Source: Clostridiales bacterium (GTDB lineage: Bacteria > Bacillota > Clostridia > Oscillospirales > Oscillospiraceae). Taken from it: a stretch of 59,484 bases of DNA. The notes beneath the pieces were generated by a model. That model did not search any database. It saw nothing but the letters and a program-made list of their open reading frames with translations, and had not been told where the DNA came from. The stretch covers positions 68,942 through 128,425 of the forward strand of contig CABIYX010000005.1 of NCBI GenBank assembly GCA_902363045.1, read 5' to 3'. Numbering within the stretch: the first letter of the stretch is position 1; every line of letters begins with the position of its first letter. The position numbers and the translations under genes were made by a program. Shown in pieces: positions 42,327 through 52,336 of the stretch.

Positions 42327-42355
42327 AGTATACCATATTTTGCCGGGAGAGACAA
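42327..42355 (-). promoter_or_regulatory. Promoter of the ArsC/Spx-WYL-regulator operon
   Basis: On the minus strand TTGTCT (42355-42350) and TATACT (42332-42327) with a 17-bp spacer and an extended TGG just before the -10. Confidence 0.7.
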
Positions 42356-42433
42356 GATACTTCCCGCAAGAAACGGACCTTTCTCAGAAAAATGTCAGCG
42401 TGGCAAACTTTTTGTCAGTTTTTGTTTCAGAGG

Positions 42434-42462
42434 TATACAGCGGAGGAAAGTTGTGGTATACT
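42434..42462 (+). promoter_or_regulatory. Promoter of rnj
   Basis: TATACA (42434-42439) and TATACT (42457-42462) with a 17-bp spacer and an extended TGG before the -10. It gives a leader of about 330 nt before rnj. Confidence 0.55.
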
Positions 42463-42799
42463 AAATTTAATTTAATTCTCATACGGGCCGTGTTTACAGT
42501 ACGGCCCCGGAGTGATTTATACGCGGACGGAGTGCTCGAGCGGCCGCGCTCGCCCCCCGCGTTTAAATAGCGGATTCCCGGACCGTGCGGAACCGGCCGG
42601 ACGGGATCACGCCGGGCGTGTCAAACAGTTCCCCAAAGACGAAGAAAGACCGTTTTCCCCAGGCGAGGCAGGGCCGTGGGAGGAGGCTTCTTCGTCTGGT
42701 CATTGTGCAAGCCGCACAGGACAGACCGGGAGCTTTGCGCCTGTTGACGACAGAACAATGCTGTGAAGCGACGATCAGAAAGGAAGTAACGAAAATTTT

Positions 42800-44458
42800 A
42801 TGGCTGAAAAATTGAAAATCATCTCTCTGGGCGGTTTGAATGAGATCGGCAAGAACCTGACAGTCTATGAGTATGGCAACGACATCATCGTGGTGGACTG
42901 CGGCATGGGGTTCCCGGATGACGATATGTACGGCATCGACGTGGTCATTCCCGATGTGAGCTATCTCATCAAAAATCAGAGCAAGATCCGGGGCATCTTC
43001 ATCACCCACGGGCATGAGGACCACATCGGGGCGATCCCCTATGTGCTGCGTTCTGTGAACGCGCCCATCTATGCCACCCGAATGAGCGCAGGGCTGATCC
43101 AGCTGAAGCTGGAGGAGCACCGCCTGGTGTCCAAGACCAAGATGATCACCTGCGAGGCGGGAGACGTGATCCAGGCGGGTAAGTTCTCCGTGGAATTCAT
43201 CCATGTGAACCACTCCATCGCGGACGCGGTGGCCTTCGCCATCAAGTCTCCGGTGGGCACCGTGGTCCACACCGGAGACTTCAAGATCGACACCACCCCC
43301 ATCCAGGGCGGGATGATAGACCTGGCCCGGTTCGGCGCCCTGGGGCGCGAGGGCGTGCTGGCCCTGCTGGCCGACTCCACCAATGTGGAGCGCCCGGGAT
43401 ATACCCGCAGCGAGAGCAGCGTGGGTAACTCCTTCGACGTGCTGTTCAAGGGCTGTGAGGAGCGCATCATCGTCACCACCTTCGCCTCCAACGTGGACCG
43501 CCTCCAGCAGATCATCAACGTGGCGGCGCGGTACGGCCGGCGGGTGGCAGTAACAGGCCGCTCCATGGAAAACGCCATGAAGGTCTCCACCGCTCTGGGC
43601 TATATGAACATCCCGGACGGTGTGCTGATGGATCTGAACCACATCAAGTCCCTGCCCAAGAACAAGGTGTGCATCATCACCACCGGCAGCCAGGGCGAGA
43701 CCATGTCCGCCCTGTCCCGGATGGCCTTCTCCACCCACCGTCAGGTGGACATCCAGCCCGGAGATAAGGTGATCGTCTCCGCCTCCACCATCCCGGGCAA
43801 CGAGAACGCCATGGGCAACGTCATCAACGAGCTCTACCGCAAGGGGGCAGACGTGGTCAACGAGCGGGAACTCCCCCTCCATGTGTCCGGCCACGCCTGC
43901 CAGGAGGAGCTGAAGATCATCCATGGCCTGGTGAAGCCCAAATTCTTCATCCCGGTCCACGGGGAGCAGCGCCACCTGAAGCTCCACGCCAAGCTGGCCC
44001 GCCAGATGGGGATGGACCCCCGGGACATCCTCATCAGCGACATCGGCCGGGTGATCGAGCTGACGCCCAAGACCTGCAAGCTGGGCGGCACCGTCACTGC
44101 GGGCAAGGTGTTCGTGGACGGCTCCGGCGTGGGCGATGTGGGCAGCGTGGTCCTGCGGGACCGCCGCCACCTGGCCCAGGACGGCATGGTGGTCGTGGTG
44201 GTCTCCATGTCCGGCGAGGACGGGGCCCTGGTCTCCGGCCCGGACATCATCACCCGGGGCTTCGTATATGTGAAGGAGTCCGAGGGCCTGATGGATGAGC
44301 TGCGGCAGGTGGCCCTGGACGCCATTCTGGACGTGGACACCCGGTACGCCACCGACTGGTCCGCCATCAAGCAGTCTATCAAGGCCGACCTGTCCAACTA
44401 CCTCTATAAAAAGACCAAGCGCTCCCCCATGATCCTGCCTGTCATCATGGAAGTGTGA
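42800..44458 (+). CDS. rnj: Ribonuclease J
   Basis: 552 residues, standard length. RNase J degrades and matures RNA with 5'-exo- and endonuclease activity. The metallo-beta-lactamase core has H70-x-H72-x-D74-H75 (THGHEDHIG), plus later HVNHS and HTGDFKID motifs, the beta-CASP domain (ADSTNVERPGYTRSE, GSQGE near 295) and a C-terminal domain. The ATG at 42800 has only a distant GGAAG. Its long leader could be autoregulatory. Convergent with dnaJ, sharing the terminator at 44473-44520. Confidence 0.95.
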   Translation: MAEKLKIISLGGLNEIGKNLTVYEYGNDIIVVDCGMGFPDDDMYGIDVVIPDVSYLIKNQSKIRGIFITHGHEDHIGAIPYVLRSVNAPIYATRMSAGLIQLKLEEHRLVSKTKMITCEAGDVIQAGKFSVEFIHVNHSIADAVAFAIKSPVGTVVHTGDFKIDTTPIQGGMIDLARFGALGREGVLALLADSTNVERPGYTRSESSVGNSFDVLFKGCEERIIVTTFASNVDRLQQIINVAARYGRRVAVTGRSMENAMKVSTALGYMNIPDGVLMDLNHIKSLPKNKVCIITTGSQGETMSALSRMAFSTHRQVDIQPGDKVIVSASTIPGNENAMGNVINELYRKGADVVNERELPLHVSGHACQEELKIIHGLVKPKFFIPVHGEQRHLKLHAKLARQMGMDPRDILISDIGRVIELTPKTCKLGGTVTAGKVFVDGSGVGDVGSVVLRDRRHLAQDGMVVVVVSMSGEDGALVSGPDIITRGFVYVKESEGLMDELRQVALDAILDVDTRYATDWSAIKQSIKADLSNYLYKKTKRSPMILPVIMEV

Positions 44459-44472
44459 CGCTTCGCGGCCAA

Positions 44473-44520
44473 AAGCAGCAGCCCGCCGGGCCCCTTTCGG
44501 GGTCCGGCGGGCTGCTGCTT
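44473..44520. terminator. Bidirectional terminator between rnj and dnaJ
   Basis: A long stem (AAGCAGCAGCCCGCCGG with its complement, then CCCC/GGGG around a TTTC loop, 44473-44520) with A-rich left and T-rich right ends. Confidence 0.9.
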
Positions 44521-44539
44521 CATGCTGAGATCTTGCGGT

Positions 44540-45700
44540 TCATTTCCGCTTTTTGTGCTTGTCAAAGAAGCCTTTCAGGCCGCCCTCCTCTGGGACGTCC
44601 TCGCCCATGGCCTCGGCATAGGCCCGCAGGGCCTCCTTCTGCTCCCCGGTAAGGGAGGAGGGCACCTGGACCCGGACAGTGACATACTGGTCGCCCCGGC
44701 CCCGGCCCCGCAGCTCCGGGATGCCCTTGCCCCGCAGGCGGAAGGTGGTTCCCGGCTGGGTCCCGGCGGGCAGGTTGTACTTCACCTTGCCGTCAATGGT
44801 GGGGATCTCCAGCTCCGCGCCCATGACCGCCTGATAGAAGGTCACCGGCTGCTCATACAGGACGGTGGTCCCGTCCCGGCGGAACTGATTGCTGGGCTTC
44901 ACCCGCACCCCCACGATCAGGTCGCCGGCGGGGCCACCGTTTTTGCCTGCGTTGCCCTGGCCCCGCAGGGAGACGGCCTGCCCGTCGTCGATACCGGCGG
45001 GGATGCTGACGGTGACCCGCTTGCTCTTTTTCACGCTGCCGCTGCCGCCGCAGGCCTTACAGGGGCTGTGAATGATCTTGCCGGTACCCCGGCAGCGGGC
45101 ACAGGCCGCTGTGCTGGAGAAGGCAAACCCACCGGTGCGCTGCTGCACCCGTACCACACCGGTGCCCCGGCAGTCGGGGCAGGTCTCCGCGGTGGTTCCA
45201 GGCTCACAGCCGGAGCCGTGACACGCCTCACACTCCTCACTGCGGTTCAGGTTGAGCTCCTTTTCGCAGCCAAACGCAGCCTCCTCAAAGGTGATGGTGA
45301 GGTTGGCCCGCAGGCTCTCCCCCTTCTGGGGCCCGTTGCGCCGGGCGGAGGAGGAACCGCCGAAGCCCCCGAAGCCCCCGCCGAAGAAGGAGCCGAAGAT
45401 GTCGCCCAGGTCGATGTCCCCCATGTCGAAGCCGAAGCCGCCGCCGGGGCCGCCCGCGCCATAATTGGGATCCACCCCCGCGTGTCCGAACTGGTCATAC
45501 CGGGCCCGCTTCTCCTTGTCGGAGAGGATGCTGTACGCCTCGTTCACTTCCTTGAATTTGGCCTCCGCGGCCTGGTCACCGGGATTGACGTCCGGGTGGT
45601 ACTTTTTTGCCAGCTTTCGGTAGGCTTTTTTTATTTCATCGTCCGAAGCGCCCTTGCTCACACCCAGGACTTCATAGTAATCACGTTTCTGTTCTGCCAT
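44540..45700 (-). CDS. dnaJ: Chaperone DnaJ
   Basis: 386 residues. J-domain with HPD ([11 protein letters not shown], about 33-43), a Gly/Phe-rich region, four CxxCxGxG zinc repeats ([32 protein letters not shown]) and the C-terminal substrate domains. It stimulates DnaK ATPase and delivers unfolded proteins. Last gene of the heat-shock operon, 181 bp after dnaK; its ribosome site lies inside a predicted hairpin (45704-45726), a possible translational control. Confidence 0.96.
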   Translation of the reverse strand: MAEQKRDYYEVLGVSKGASDDEIKKAYRKLAKKYHPDVNPGDQAAEAKFKEVNEAYSILSDKEKRARYDQFGHAGVDPNYGAGGPGGGFGFDMGDIDLGDIFGSFFGGGFGGFGGSSSARRNGPQKGESLRANLTITFEEAAFGCEKELNLNRSEECEACHGSGCEPGTTAETCPDCRGTGVVRVQQRTGGFAFSSTAACARCRGTGKIIHSPCKACGGSGSVKKSKRVTVSIPAGIDDGQAVSLRGQGNAGKNGGPAGDLIVGVRVKPSNQFRRDGTTVLYEQPVTFYQAVMGAELEIPTIDGKVKYNLPAGTQPGTTFRLRGKGIPELRGRGRGDQYVTVRVQVPSSLTGEQKEALRAYAEAMGEDVPEEGGLKGFFDKHKKRK

Positions 45701-45703
45701 GGA

Positions 45704-45726
45704 TCAATTCACCTCCGGTGAATTGA
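45704..45726 (-). promoter_or_regulatory. Hairpin covering the dnaJ ribosome binding site
   Basis: In the mRNA TCAATTCACC pairs perfectly with GGTGAATTGA around a GGA loop. The Shine-Dalgarno GGAGG lies in the loop and first two stem pairs, 11 nt before the start codon. A temperature-sensitive switch is suggested, not shown. Confidence 0.6.
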
Positions 45727-45884
45727 ATGCAGAATTCAGAATGCAGAATGCAGAGTGAAGCATAAAAGCTCAATTTCCGCACGACATGGAAGGCGAGCGA
45801 ACAGCGGCCGCCATTCGCTCAGCACTTCCTGCATCCTTCCGATGCAACTTACTTCTGCATTCTGCATTTCTGCATTCTGCATTA
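45727..45884 (-). repeat. Inverted-repeat element between dnaK and dnaJ
   Basis: The arms 45727-45754 and 45853-45884 are mutually inverted runs of the unit GCAGAAT/ATTCTGC. An internal stem (GAGCGAA..TTCGCTC with GCGGCCGC at its core, about 45792-45820) lies between. The element starts exactly at the dnaK stop and ends next to the dnaJ ribosome-site hairpin, so it is transcribed within the operon. Composition fits a small palindromic mobile element. Confidence 0.7.
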
Positions 45885-47738
45885 TTTATTGTCGTCGTCT
45901 ACCACGGTGTAGTCCGCGTCCACCACGTCGGGGCCCGCGTCGTTCCCGCCGGCCTGGCCGCCGCCGAAGTTGGCGCCGCCCATATCAGGGCCGCCGGCCT
46001 GCTGGCCGTTCTGCTGATACAGCTTCTCGCTGACGGCATAGAAGGCCTTGGTCAGCTCCTCCGTGGCGTTCTTGATGGCCTCGGTGTCGTTCCCCTTCAG
46101 AGTCTCCTTCAGCTTGCCCAGGGCGGACTCCACATTGGCCTTGTCCCCGGCGTCCAGCTTGTCGCCCATATCCTCCAGGGTCTTTTCCGTCTGGAACACC
46201 ATCTGGTCGGCCTGGTTGCGCACATCAGCTGCCTCACGCTGCTTCTTGTCCTCGGCGGCGAACTGCTCTGCCTCGTGGACCGCCTTATCGATGTCCTCCT
46301 TGGACATATTGGTGGAGGAGGTGATGGTGATGTGCTGCTCCTTACCGGTGCCCAGGTCCTTGGCGGACACGTTCACGATGCCGTTGGCGTCAATGTCAAA
46401 GGTGACCTCGATCTGAGGCACGCCGCGGCGGGCGGGGGCAATGCCGTCCAGGTTGAAGCGGCCCAGGGTCTTGTTGTACTGGGCCATCTCACGCTCGCCC
46501 TGGAGCACATGGACCTCCACGGAGGTCTGGTTGTCAGCGGCGGTGGTGAAGGTCTGGCTCTTCTTCACGGGGATGGTGGTGTTGCGCTCGATGAGCTTGG
46601 TCATCACGCCGCCCATGGTCTCGATGCCCAGGGACAGGGGGGTGACGTCCAGCAGCAGCAGGTCCTTCACGTCGCCGGTGAACACGCCGCCCTGAAGGGC
46701 CGCGCCGGAGGCCACGCACTCGTCGGGGTTAATGCCCTTGAAGCCCTCCTTGCCGGTGAGCTTCTTCACCTCGTCCTGGACAGCGGGGATCCGGCTGGAT
46801 CCGCCCACCATCAGGACCTTGGAGATCTGGCTGCCGGACAGGCCGGCGTCGCTCATAGCCTGCTTAACGGGGCCGGCGGTGGCCTCCACCAGGTGGTGGG
46901 TCAGCTCATTGAACTTGGCGCGGCTCAGGGTCAGATCCAGGTGCTTGGGACCGGTGGCGTCAGCGGTGATATAGGGCAGATTGATGCTGGTGGAGGTGAC
47001 GCCGGACAGCTCAATCTTAGCCTTCTCCGCGGCCTCCTTCAGGCGCTGCATAGCCACCTTGTCGCCGGTGAGGTCGATGCCCTCAGTCTTTTTGAACTCA
47101 GCGGCCATCCAGTCCATGATGCACTTATCGAAGTCGTCGCCGCCCAGGCGGTTGTTGCCGGCGGTGGCCAGCACCTCGATGACGCCGTCATCGATGTCCA
47201 GGATGGACACGTCGAAGGTGCCGCCGCCCAGGTCATAGACCATGACCTTCTGGGCGCTCTCCTTATCCACGCCATAGGCCAGGGCCGCGGCGGTGGGCTC
47301 GTTGATGATACGCTTCACGTCCAGACCGGCGATCCGGCCGGCGTCCTTGGTGGCCTGACGCTGGGCGTCGGTGAAGTAAGCAGGGACGGTGATGACCGCC
47401 TCGGTGACCTTCTCGCCCAGATAGGCCTCGGCGTCCGCCTTCAGCTTCTGAAGGATCATGGCGCTGATCTCCTGGGGGGTGTACTTCTTCCCATCGATGT
47501 CCACCTTATAGTCAGAGCCCATCTCACGCTTGATGGAGATGACGGTCCGGTCCGGGTTGGTGATGGCCTGGCGCTTGGCCACCTGGCCCACCATGCGCTC
47601 GCCGTCCTTGGAGAAGGCGACCACAGAGGGGGTCGTACGGTTACCCTCCGCGTTGGGGATGACGACAGACTCGCCGCCCTCCATGACAGCCACACAGCTG
47701 TTGGTAGTACCTAAGTCAATACCGATGATCTTGGACAT
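45882..47738 (-). CDS. dnaK: Chaperone protein DnaK (Hsp70)
   Basis: 618 residues. The nucleotide-binding domain has [18 protein letters not shown] at the start, [13 protein letters not shown] and [10 protein letters not shown]; the substrate-binding domain and lid end in a Gly-rich tail with the DDDNK terminus. ATP-driven folding chaperone, working with DnaJ and GrpE. AGGAGGAAAAACATT precedes the start. Third gene of the CIRCE-controlled operon. Confidence 0.97.
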   Translation of the reverse strand: MSKIIGIDLGTTNSCVAVMEGGESVVIPNAEGNRTTPSVVAFSKDGERMVGQVAKRQAITNPDRTVISIKREMGSDYKVDIDGKKYTPQEISAMILQKLKADAEAYLGEKVTEAVITVPAYFTDAQRQATKDAGRIAGLDVKRIINEPTAAALAYGVDKESAQKVMVYDLGGGTFDVSILDIDDGVIEVLATAGNNRLGGDDFDKCIMDWMAAEFKKTEGIDLTGDKVAMQRLKEAAEKAKIELSGVTSTSINLPYITADATGPKHLDLTLSRAKFNELTHHLVEATAGPVKQAMSDAGLSGSQISKVLMVGGSSRIPAVQDEVKKLTGKEGFKGINPDECVASGAALQGGVFTGDVKDLLLLDVTPLSLGIETMGGVMTKLIERNTTIPVKKSQTFTTAADNQTSVEVHVLQGEREMAQYNKTLGRFNLDGIAPARRGVPQIEVTFDIDANGIVNVSAKDLGTGKEQHITITSSTNMSKEDIDKAVHEAEQFAAEDKKQREAADVRNQADQMVFQTEKTLEDMGDKLDAGDKANVESALGKLKETLKGNDTEAIKNATEELTKAFYAVSEKLYQQNGQQAGGPDMGGANFGGGQAGGNDAGPDVVDADYTVVDDDNK

Positions 47739-47826
47739 AATGTTTTTCCTCCTAAATATATGAAAGATTGTTGTTTATAAAATGAGTTTTGGATCTGGCT
47801 GCCATGCTGCGGCGATACACTTCGCT

Positions 47827-48393
47827 TTAGTTGGCCACCTTTACCATGGAGAACCGGATGACCTTGTCCCCCAGCTTAAAGCCGGCCTGGAACACCTCAG
47901 CCACGGTATTTTCGCCCAGGCTCTCGTCCTCCACGTGCATCACCGCGTTGTGGAGGGTGGGGTCAAAGGGCTGGCCCAGGGCGGGGATCTCTGTGATCCC
48001 CAGCTTCTCCAGCACGGACCGCAGCTGGGTCATGGTCATTTCCACGCCCTTCTTATAGGCCTCGTCGGCGGTCTCCTGCTTCAGGGCCCGCTCCAGGTTG
48101 TCATACACCGGGAGGAAGGCCAATGCGGCGTCCGCCTTGGCGTCGTTCCAGATGGACTCCTTTTCTTTGGTGGTGCGCCGGCGGTAGTTGTCGTACTCGG
48201 CTGCCAGACGGAGGTATTTGTCCTCCTGCTGGGCCGCCTGGTCCTTCAGGGCCTCCAGCTCGGTCAGCAGGGGATCCGTCTCCGCTTCTCCGGCCTCCGG
48301 GGCCGGCTGTTCGGTCTGGACGGGCTCTGCTGTCTCGGGGGCCTTCTGCTCCTCGGCCGTCGTCTCCTCCGGCCGCTTCTCTTTCCTGCTCAT
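47827..48393 (-). CDS. grpE: Nucleotide exchange factor GrpE
   Basis: 188 residues: an acidic, disordered N-terminus (about 1-55), a long coiled coil with YLRLAAEYDNYRRRTTKEK, and the C-terminal beta head with PTLHNAVMHVED and QAGFKLGDKVIRFSMVKV. It releases ADP from DnaK. It starts 15 bp after hrcA behind AGGAGGAACAGTAGCCC, and dnaK follows after 88 bp. Confidence 0.95.
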   Translation of the reverse strand: MSRKEKRPEETTAEEQKAPETAEPVQTEQPAPEAGEAETDPLLTELEALKDQAAQQEDKYLRLAAEYDNYRRRTTKEKESIWNDAKADAALAFLPVYDNLERALKQETADEAYKKGVEMTMTQLRSVLEKLGITEIPALGQPFDPTLHNAVMHVEDESLGENTVAEVFQAGFKLGDKVIRFSMVKVAN

Positions 48394-48408
48394 GGGCTAC
48401 TGTTCCTC

Positions 48409-49482
48409 CTATTCCTGATCCTGCCCGTCTCCGCCGTCGCCGCCGGCGGGGAGCTCCCCCTTGCCGAACATCCGGGTCAGGCTGTCGGCGAAGTAGGACA
48501 GGCGGGCTGTCACTTTGGCGTAATCCATCCGGGTGGGTCCCACCACCCCGATGACGCCCCGCATATTATCTCCAATGTCATAGCTGGCCATGACCACGCT
48601 GGTGTCCTTCAGCGCCTCGTTCACGTTCTCCGGTCCGATGAGGATGTTCATGTTCTGTCCGTCCCCCAGGGTGACCGGGAGGCGGGAGGCCTCTTTTTCC
48701 TCCGCCAGGTAGTTCATCAGCGGCTTGGCCTTGTCCAGGCTCCGGTACTCCGGATGTTCCAGCAGATGGGTGATCCCCGCCGTGTGGACCGGCTGATTGC
48801 GCTGCTCGCCCAGCACCTCGATGGCGAACTGGACCACCAGAGAGATCAGCTGGAAGGCGCCGGGGGCGGAGCGGGTCTCCATTTTGTCCAGAGTGTCCTC
48901 CATCTCCTCCAGGGTCAGACCCACAAAGGAGCTGTTCAGTACGGTGGACAACAGCTGGAGCTGGGTGTCGGAGAGGGTATCCGGGATGCGGATCAGCTTG
49001 TTTTTCACCACGCTGTTGTCCGTCATCACCACCGCGATAAAGGCGTTCTCCTCCACCATCAGCAGGTCGTACCGTTTCACTGCCACCCGCATCCGGGGGG
49101 CGGCGGCGGTAAAGACCGGGTAGTCGCTGATCTGGGAGAGGACCTTTCCCGCCTGATCCAGGCACCGGTCCAGCTCCTCCATCTTCAGGTTCAGTGCCTC
49201 GTTGATCCGCTGGGTCTCCTGGATGGTCAGCTGGTGCTCGCCCATCAGCTCATTGACATACAGCCGGTAGCCCATGGGGGAGGGGACCCGCCCGGCGGAG
49301 GTGTGGGGCTGCTCCAGATAGCCCATCTCCGTGAGGTCGGCCATCTCGTTGCGAATGGTGGCGGTGGAGATGTCCAGTCCGGCCTGCTGGGCCACGGCCT
49401 TGGAACCCACAGGCTCCGCTGTGATGATGTAGATCTCCACAATGGCCCGAAGGATCCGTTTTTTCCGGTTGGTCAGCTCCAT
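48409..49482 (-). CDS. hrcA: Heat-inducible transcription repressor HrcA
   Basis: 357 residues from the ATG at 49482 (MELTNRKKRILRAIV), 5 bp after AGGAGGTGA. N-terminal winged helix (VGSKAVAQQAGLDISTATIRNEM), a GAF-like core and the C-terminal GxIGPTRMDYAKV stretch. It binds the CIRCE element with GroEL-dependent activity and here represses its own operon. First gene. Confidence 0.96.
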   Translation of the reverse strand: MELTNRKKRILRAIVEIYIITAEPVGSKAVAQQAGLDISTATIRNEMADLTEMGYLEQPHTSAGRVPSPMGYRLYVNELMGEHQLTIQETQRINEALNLKMEELDRCLDQAGKVLSQISDYPVFTAAAPRMRVAVKRYDLLMVEENAFIAVVMTDNSVVKNKLIRIPDTLSDTQLQLLSTVLNSSFVGLTLEEMEDTLDKMETRSAPGAFQLISLVVQFAIEVLGEQRNQPVHTAGITHLLEHPEYRSLDKAKPLMNYLAEEKEASRLPVTLGDGQNMNILIGPENVNEALKDTSVVMASYDIGDNMRGVIGVVGPTRMDYAKVTARLSYFADSLTRMFGKGELPAGGDGGDGQDQE

Positions 49483-49513
49483 ACGCTCACCTCCTGTACT
49501 TTGATCGGTTGGT

Positions 49514-49540
49514 TTAGCACTCATTATCCTCGAGTGCTAA
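49514..49540 (-). promoter_or_regulatory. CIRCE operator
   Basis: TTAGCACTC-N9-GAGTGCTAA, a perfect match to the CIRCE inverted repeat bound by HrcA. It lies directly downstream of the -10 element of the hrcA promoter. Confidence 0.97.
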
Positions 49541-49544
49541 AGAT

Positions 49545-49573
49545 AATGTACCACCTGCCCCCGGGATTGTCAA
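49545..49573 (-). promoter_or_regulatory. Promoter of hrcA-grpE-dnaK-dnaJ
   Basis: TTGACA (49573-49568) and TACATT (49550-49545) on the minus strand with a 17-bp spacer. Confidence 0.88.
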
Positions 49574-49639
49574 TAGGCACTTTATGAATTTATTATAAAC
49601 AAACACTGAGAAGTGTAAACTTTTCAAGATTTGCAGAGA

Positions 49640-50274
49640 AATCATCCATTTGCTAATCTCCAGCCGGCCTGGGTCCCCCGCGGCAGTTCAAGGGATCTCT
49701 CCGGCGGCCGTCTGCCGGCCTGTTCTGCCGGGTTTTGGAATTTTTCCATTCAACGTTGGGGGGGCGTCCTGCGGGCGTCATGGCCCACGGAAGGCGGGCG
49801 GGTCAGGAGACCCGCCCCTACGGGGCAATTTCGGTCCTGCGCGATATGGCGACCGCCACAGCCACGAAACCACACCTGTCCCTCCGGAATCAAACAGGGC
49901 TGTTAAAAACGCCGTAGGGGTGGCCCTCCGTGGCCGCCCGTCCCCCGTAGCGGGATATTTTCCGGTCATTTCGTAGGGGAGGGGCTTGCCCCTCCCGCCG
50001 GTTTTCGGAATTGCTCCATTCAACGTTGGGGGGACGTCCTGCGGGGCGGCGCGCCGAGTCGTCGCGCCCTACGGACGTCATGGTCCATAGAAGGCAGACG
50101 GGTCAGGAGACCCGCCCCTACGGGGCAATTTCAGTCGTGCGTGATATGATAATCGCCACAGCCACGAAACCGCACCTGTCCCTCCGGAACCAAATGGGGT
50201 CACAAAAATGCCGTAGGGGCGAGTCCCAGACTCGCACGTCCACGGTTCATAGGAACGGCTTCGTCCAACGCCCC
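49640..50274. repeat. Modular palindromic repeats between the heat-shock operon and the UPF0210 gene
   Basis: A roughly 160-bp unit occurs twice in direct orientation (49733-49894 and 50002-50194); the second copy carries an extra module of about 30 bp (GGCGCGCCGAGTCGTCGCGCC core) not found in the first. Other short modules here (CGTAGGGG-type palindromes GGGCGG..CCGCCC and GGGAGGGGC..GCCCCTCCC) also appear at the window ends. No gene. Confidence 0.75.
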
Positions 50275-50890
50275 CCCGACCCACACCCTCTGCCACGGCT
50301 GGTCGGAACCAGGCGCGGCGGTGAAATGGAACAGGCTGGAATTTTGCACCGCATCAGGGCCCGGTGGCCCGAAAGGAATCAAACCCGGAACCGTATTTTG
50401 CGCGCCGGAAATATTACATGAGGGTATAGGGGTATCCCCCGTAAACGGGGGGCCCGGGGGAGAACGAACTGGAGCCGGAGGGAACTTGTTCCCGACGGCG
50501 ATGTGAGTCTTCCCCCGGCGATCCTTTGGTTTCTTTCCCATCGTTGGGAAAGAAACTCGCCCTGCGGGGCGAAATCCTCCGCGTGGAATGAAACCCATCC
50601 TAAAACCGGCGGGCGGGTCAGGAGATCCGCCCGTCCTCCGGCTTTGCTGTTTTTTGCCTGAGATGTTGTAGGGGCGGCCCTATGTGGCCGCCCGCCGATT
50701 TCCCGCCGGGGAATGTTTCCCCTCCGTCCCGTAGGGGAGGGGCTTGCCCCTCCCGCCGTTTTTCGGAATTTTTTCGGTCAACGCTGGGGTTTCGCCATGC
50801 GGGGCGGCGCGCCGAGTCGTCGCGCCCTACGGACGTTATGGTCCTCTGTGGCCGCCCGTCCTACGGGACATTTCCCCTGCCCTATAATAT
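50275..50890 (+). repeat. Dispersed non-coding repeat, middle copy
   Basis: Nearly identical to 340-905 up to about 50845, same orientation, after which the sequences part. The shared block includes a hairpin around CCCCCGTAAACGGGGG and GTTTCTTTCCCATCG..GGGAAAGAAAC (about 50530-50556). No coding sequence. Confidence 0.85.
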
Positions 50891-50918
50891 CTCAGGATGT
50901 GAAAACCCTTCTATAAAG

Positions 50919-50951
50919 AAACAGCGGAAGGGATAAGCCCTTCCGCTGTTT
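50919..50951 (-). terminator. Terminator of the UPF0210 gene
   Basis: A 14-bp perfect stem (AAACAGCGGAAGGG 50919-50932 with 50938-50951) with a 5-nt loop, 26 bp after the stop codon, with T-rich sequence in the descending arm. Confidence 0.88.
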
Positions 50952-50977
50952 GAAATCATAATAAAAAGATGTCACGC

Positions 50978-52336
50978 TCAGTTCTTCAGACTCTGCATAG
51001 GGGCGGGGATGCGTCCCCCCCGGGCGACAAAGTCCCGGGCGGAGAAGGGATGGACCGGCTGCACCGGGGCGGAGCCCAGCAGGCCGCCGAACTCCACCAG
51101 ATCGCCCACCTGCCTGCCGGGGGCGGGGATCAGCCGGACCGCGGTGGTCTTGGAGTTGACCATGCCGATGGCCGCCTCGTCGGCGATGATGGCGGACAGG
51201 GTCTCGGCGGAGGTATCCCCGGGGACGGCGATCATATCCAGACCCACCGAGCACACACAGGTCATGGCCTCCAGCTTATCCAGGGTGAGGGCCCCGGAGC
51301 TTGCGGCGGCGATCATGCCCTCATCCTCGCTCACCGGGATGAAGGCGCCGGACAGGCCGCCCACATGGGAGGAGGCCATAACGCCTCCCTTCTTCACCGC
51401 ATCGTTGAGCAGGGCCAGGGCCGCGGTGGTGCCATGGGTGCCGCACACCTCCAGACCCACTTCCTCCAGGATCCGGGCCACACTGTCGCCCACCGCCGGG
51501 GTGGGGGCCAGGGAGAGGTCCACAATACCGAAGGGGGTGTCCAGGCGGCGGCTGGCCTCCTGGGCCACCAGCTGGCCCATACGGGTGATGCGGAAGGCTG
51601 TCTTTTTGATGGTCTCGGCCACCACGTCGAAGGGCTGACCCTTCACCGCCTGGAGGGCGTGGTGGACCACGCCGGGGCCGGAGACTCCCACATTGATGAC
51701 CTTCTCCGGCTCGCCCACTCCGTGGAAGGCACCGGCCATAAAGGGATTGTCCTCCACAGCATTGCAGAACACCACCAGCTTGGCACAGCCGAAGCCGCCC
51801 TGATCCGCGGTGCGCTGGGCCAGGTCCTTGATGGTGCGGCCCATCAGGGCCACCGCGTCCATATCGATGCCCGCCTTCGTGGAGCCCACATTCACACTGG
51901 CGCACACCAGGTCGGTGGTAGACAACGCCTCAGGGATGGAGGCGATGAGTTTCCGGTCGGCCTCCGTCATCCCCTTCTGCACCAGGGCGGAGAATCCGCC
52001 AATAAAATTGACGCCGGTGGCCTTGGCGGCCCGGTCCAGAGCGGTGGCAAAGGGCGCGTAGTTCTCCGTCTCCGCGGCGGCAGCCACCAGGGCGATAGGG
52101 GTGACGGAGATCCGCTTGTTGACGATGGGGATGCCGAACTCCGCCTCGATGGCCTCTCCAGTGGCCACCAGCTTTTCGGCATATCGGGTGATCTTGTCGT
52201 AGATCGCATCGCAGGCCGCCTTCGGGTCGCTGCGGGCGCAGGACAGCAGGGAGATCCCCATAGTGATGGTCCGCACATCCAGGTGCTGCTGGTCGATCAT
52301 CTGGATGGTCTGCATAATTTCGTGTTGACTGAGCAT
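50978..52336 (-). CDS. UPF0210/DUF711 (PFL-fold) protein
   Basis: 452 residues, full length for the family, with the conserved [15 protein letters not shown] opening, [30 protein letters not shown] and [13 protein letters not shown] stretch. These cytosolic proteins adopt the pyruvate formate-lyase/ribonucleotide reductase-like barrel; function is unknown. They are often encoded with an ACT-domain partner, as here (52690), suggesting amino-acid sensing. The intergenic gap has a 145-bp tandem duplication. Confidence 0.92.
   Translation of the reverse strand: MLSQHEIMQTIQMIDQQHLDVRTITMGISLLSCARSDPKAACDAIYDKITRYAEKLVATGEAIEAEFGIPIVNKRISVTPIALVAAAAETENYAPFATALDRAAKATGVNFIGGFSALVQKGMTEADRKLIASIPEALSTTDLVCASVNVGSTKAGIDMDAVALMGRTIKDLAQRTADQGGFGCAKLVVFCNAVEDNPFMAGAFHGVGEPEKVINVGVSGPGVVHHALQAVKGQPFDVVAETIKKTAFRITRMGQLVAQEASRRLDTPFGIVDLSLAPTPAVGDSVARILEEVGLEVCGTHGTTAALALLNDAVKKGGVMASSHVGGLSGAFIPVSEDEGMIAAASSGALTLDKLEAMTCVCSVGLDMIAVPGDTSAETLSAIIADEAAIGMVNSKTTAVRLIPAPGRQVGDLVEFGGLLGSAPVQPVHPFSARDFVARGGRIPAPMQSLKN

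Larger units (their letters stand above)
42136..42799. other. Divergent intergenic region upstream of rnj
   Basis: A 664-bp gap without a supported gene. It carries the minus-strand promoter (42327-42355) for the ArsC/Spx-like gene and the plus-strand promoter (42434-42462) for rnj. The rnj leader of roughly 330 nt is long and unannotated. It includes a GC-rich palindromic patch near 42535-42560 and AAAGGAAGT about 13 bp before the rnj start. Confidence 0.5.

Noticed and set aside
42098..42355. 85-codon minus-strand frame with one hydrophobic segment overlapping the ArsC/Spx-like gene start.
   Set aside because: Its start lies upstream of the assigned -10 element, it overlaps the next gene's ribosome site and has no ribosome site of its own.
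42535..42568. CTCGAGCGGCCGC followed by TTTAAA resembles a cloning-vector polylinker.
   Set aside because: Only 13 bp match, the context is continuous with the rnj leader and contains no other vector sequence. In GC-rich DNA this is plausible chance.
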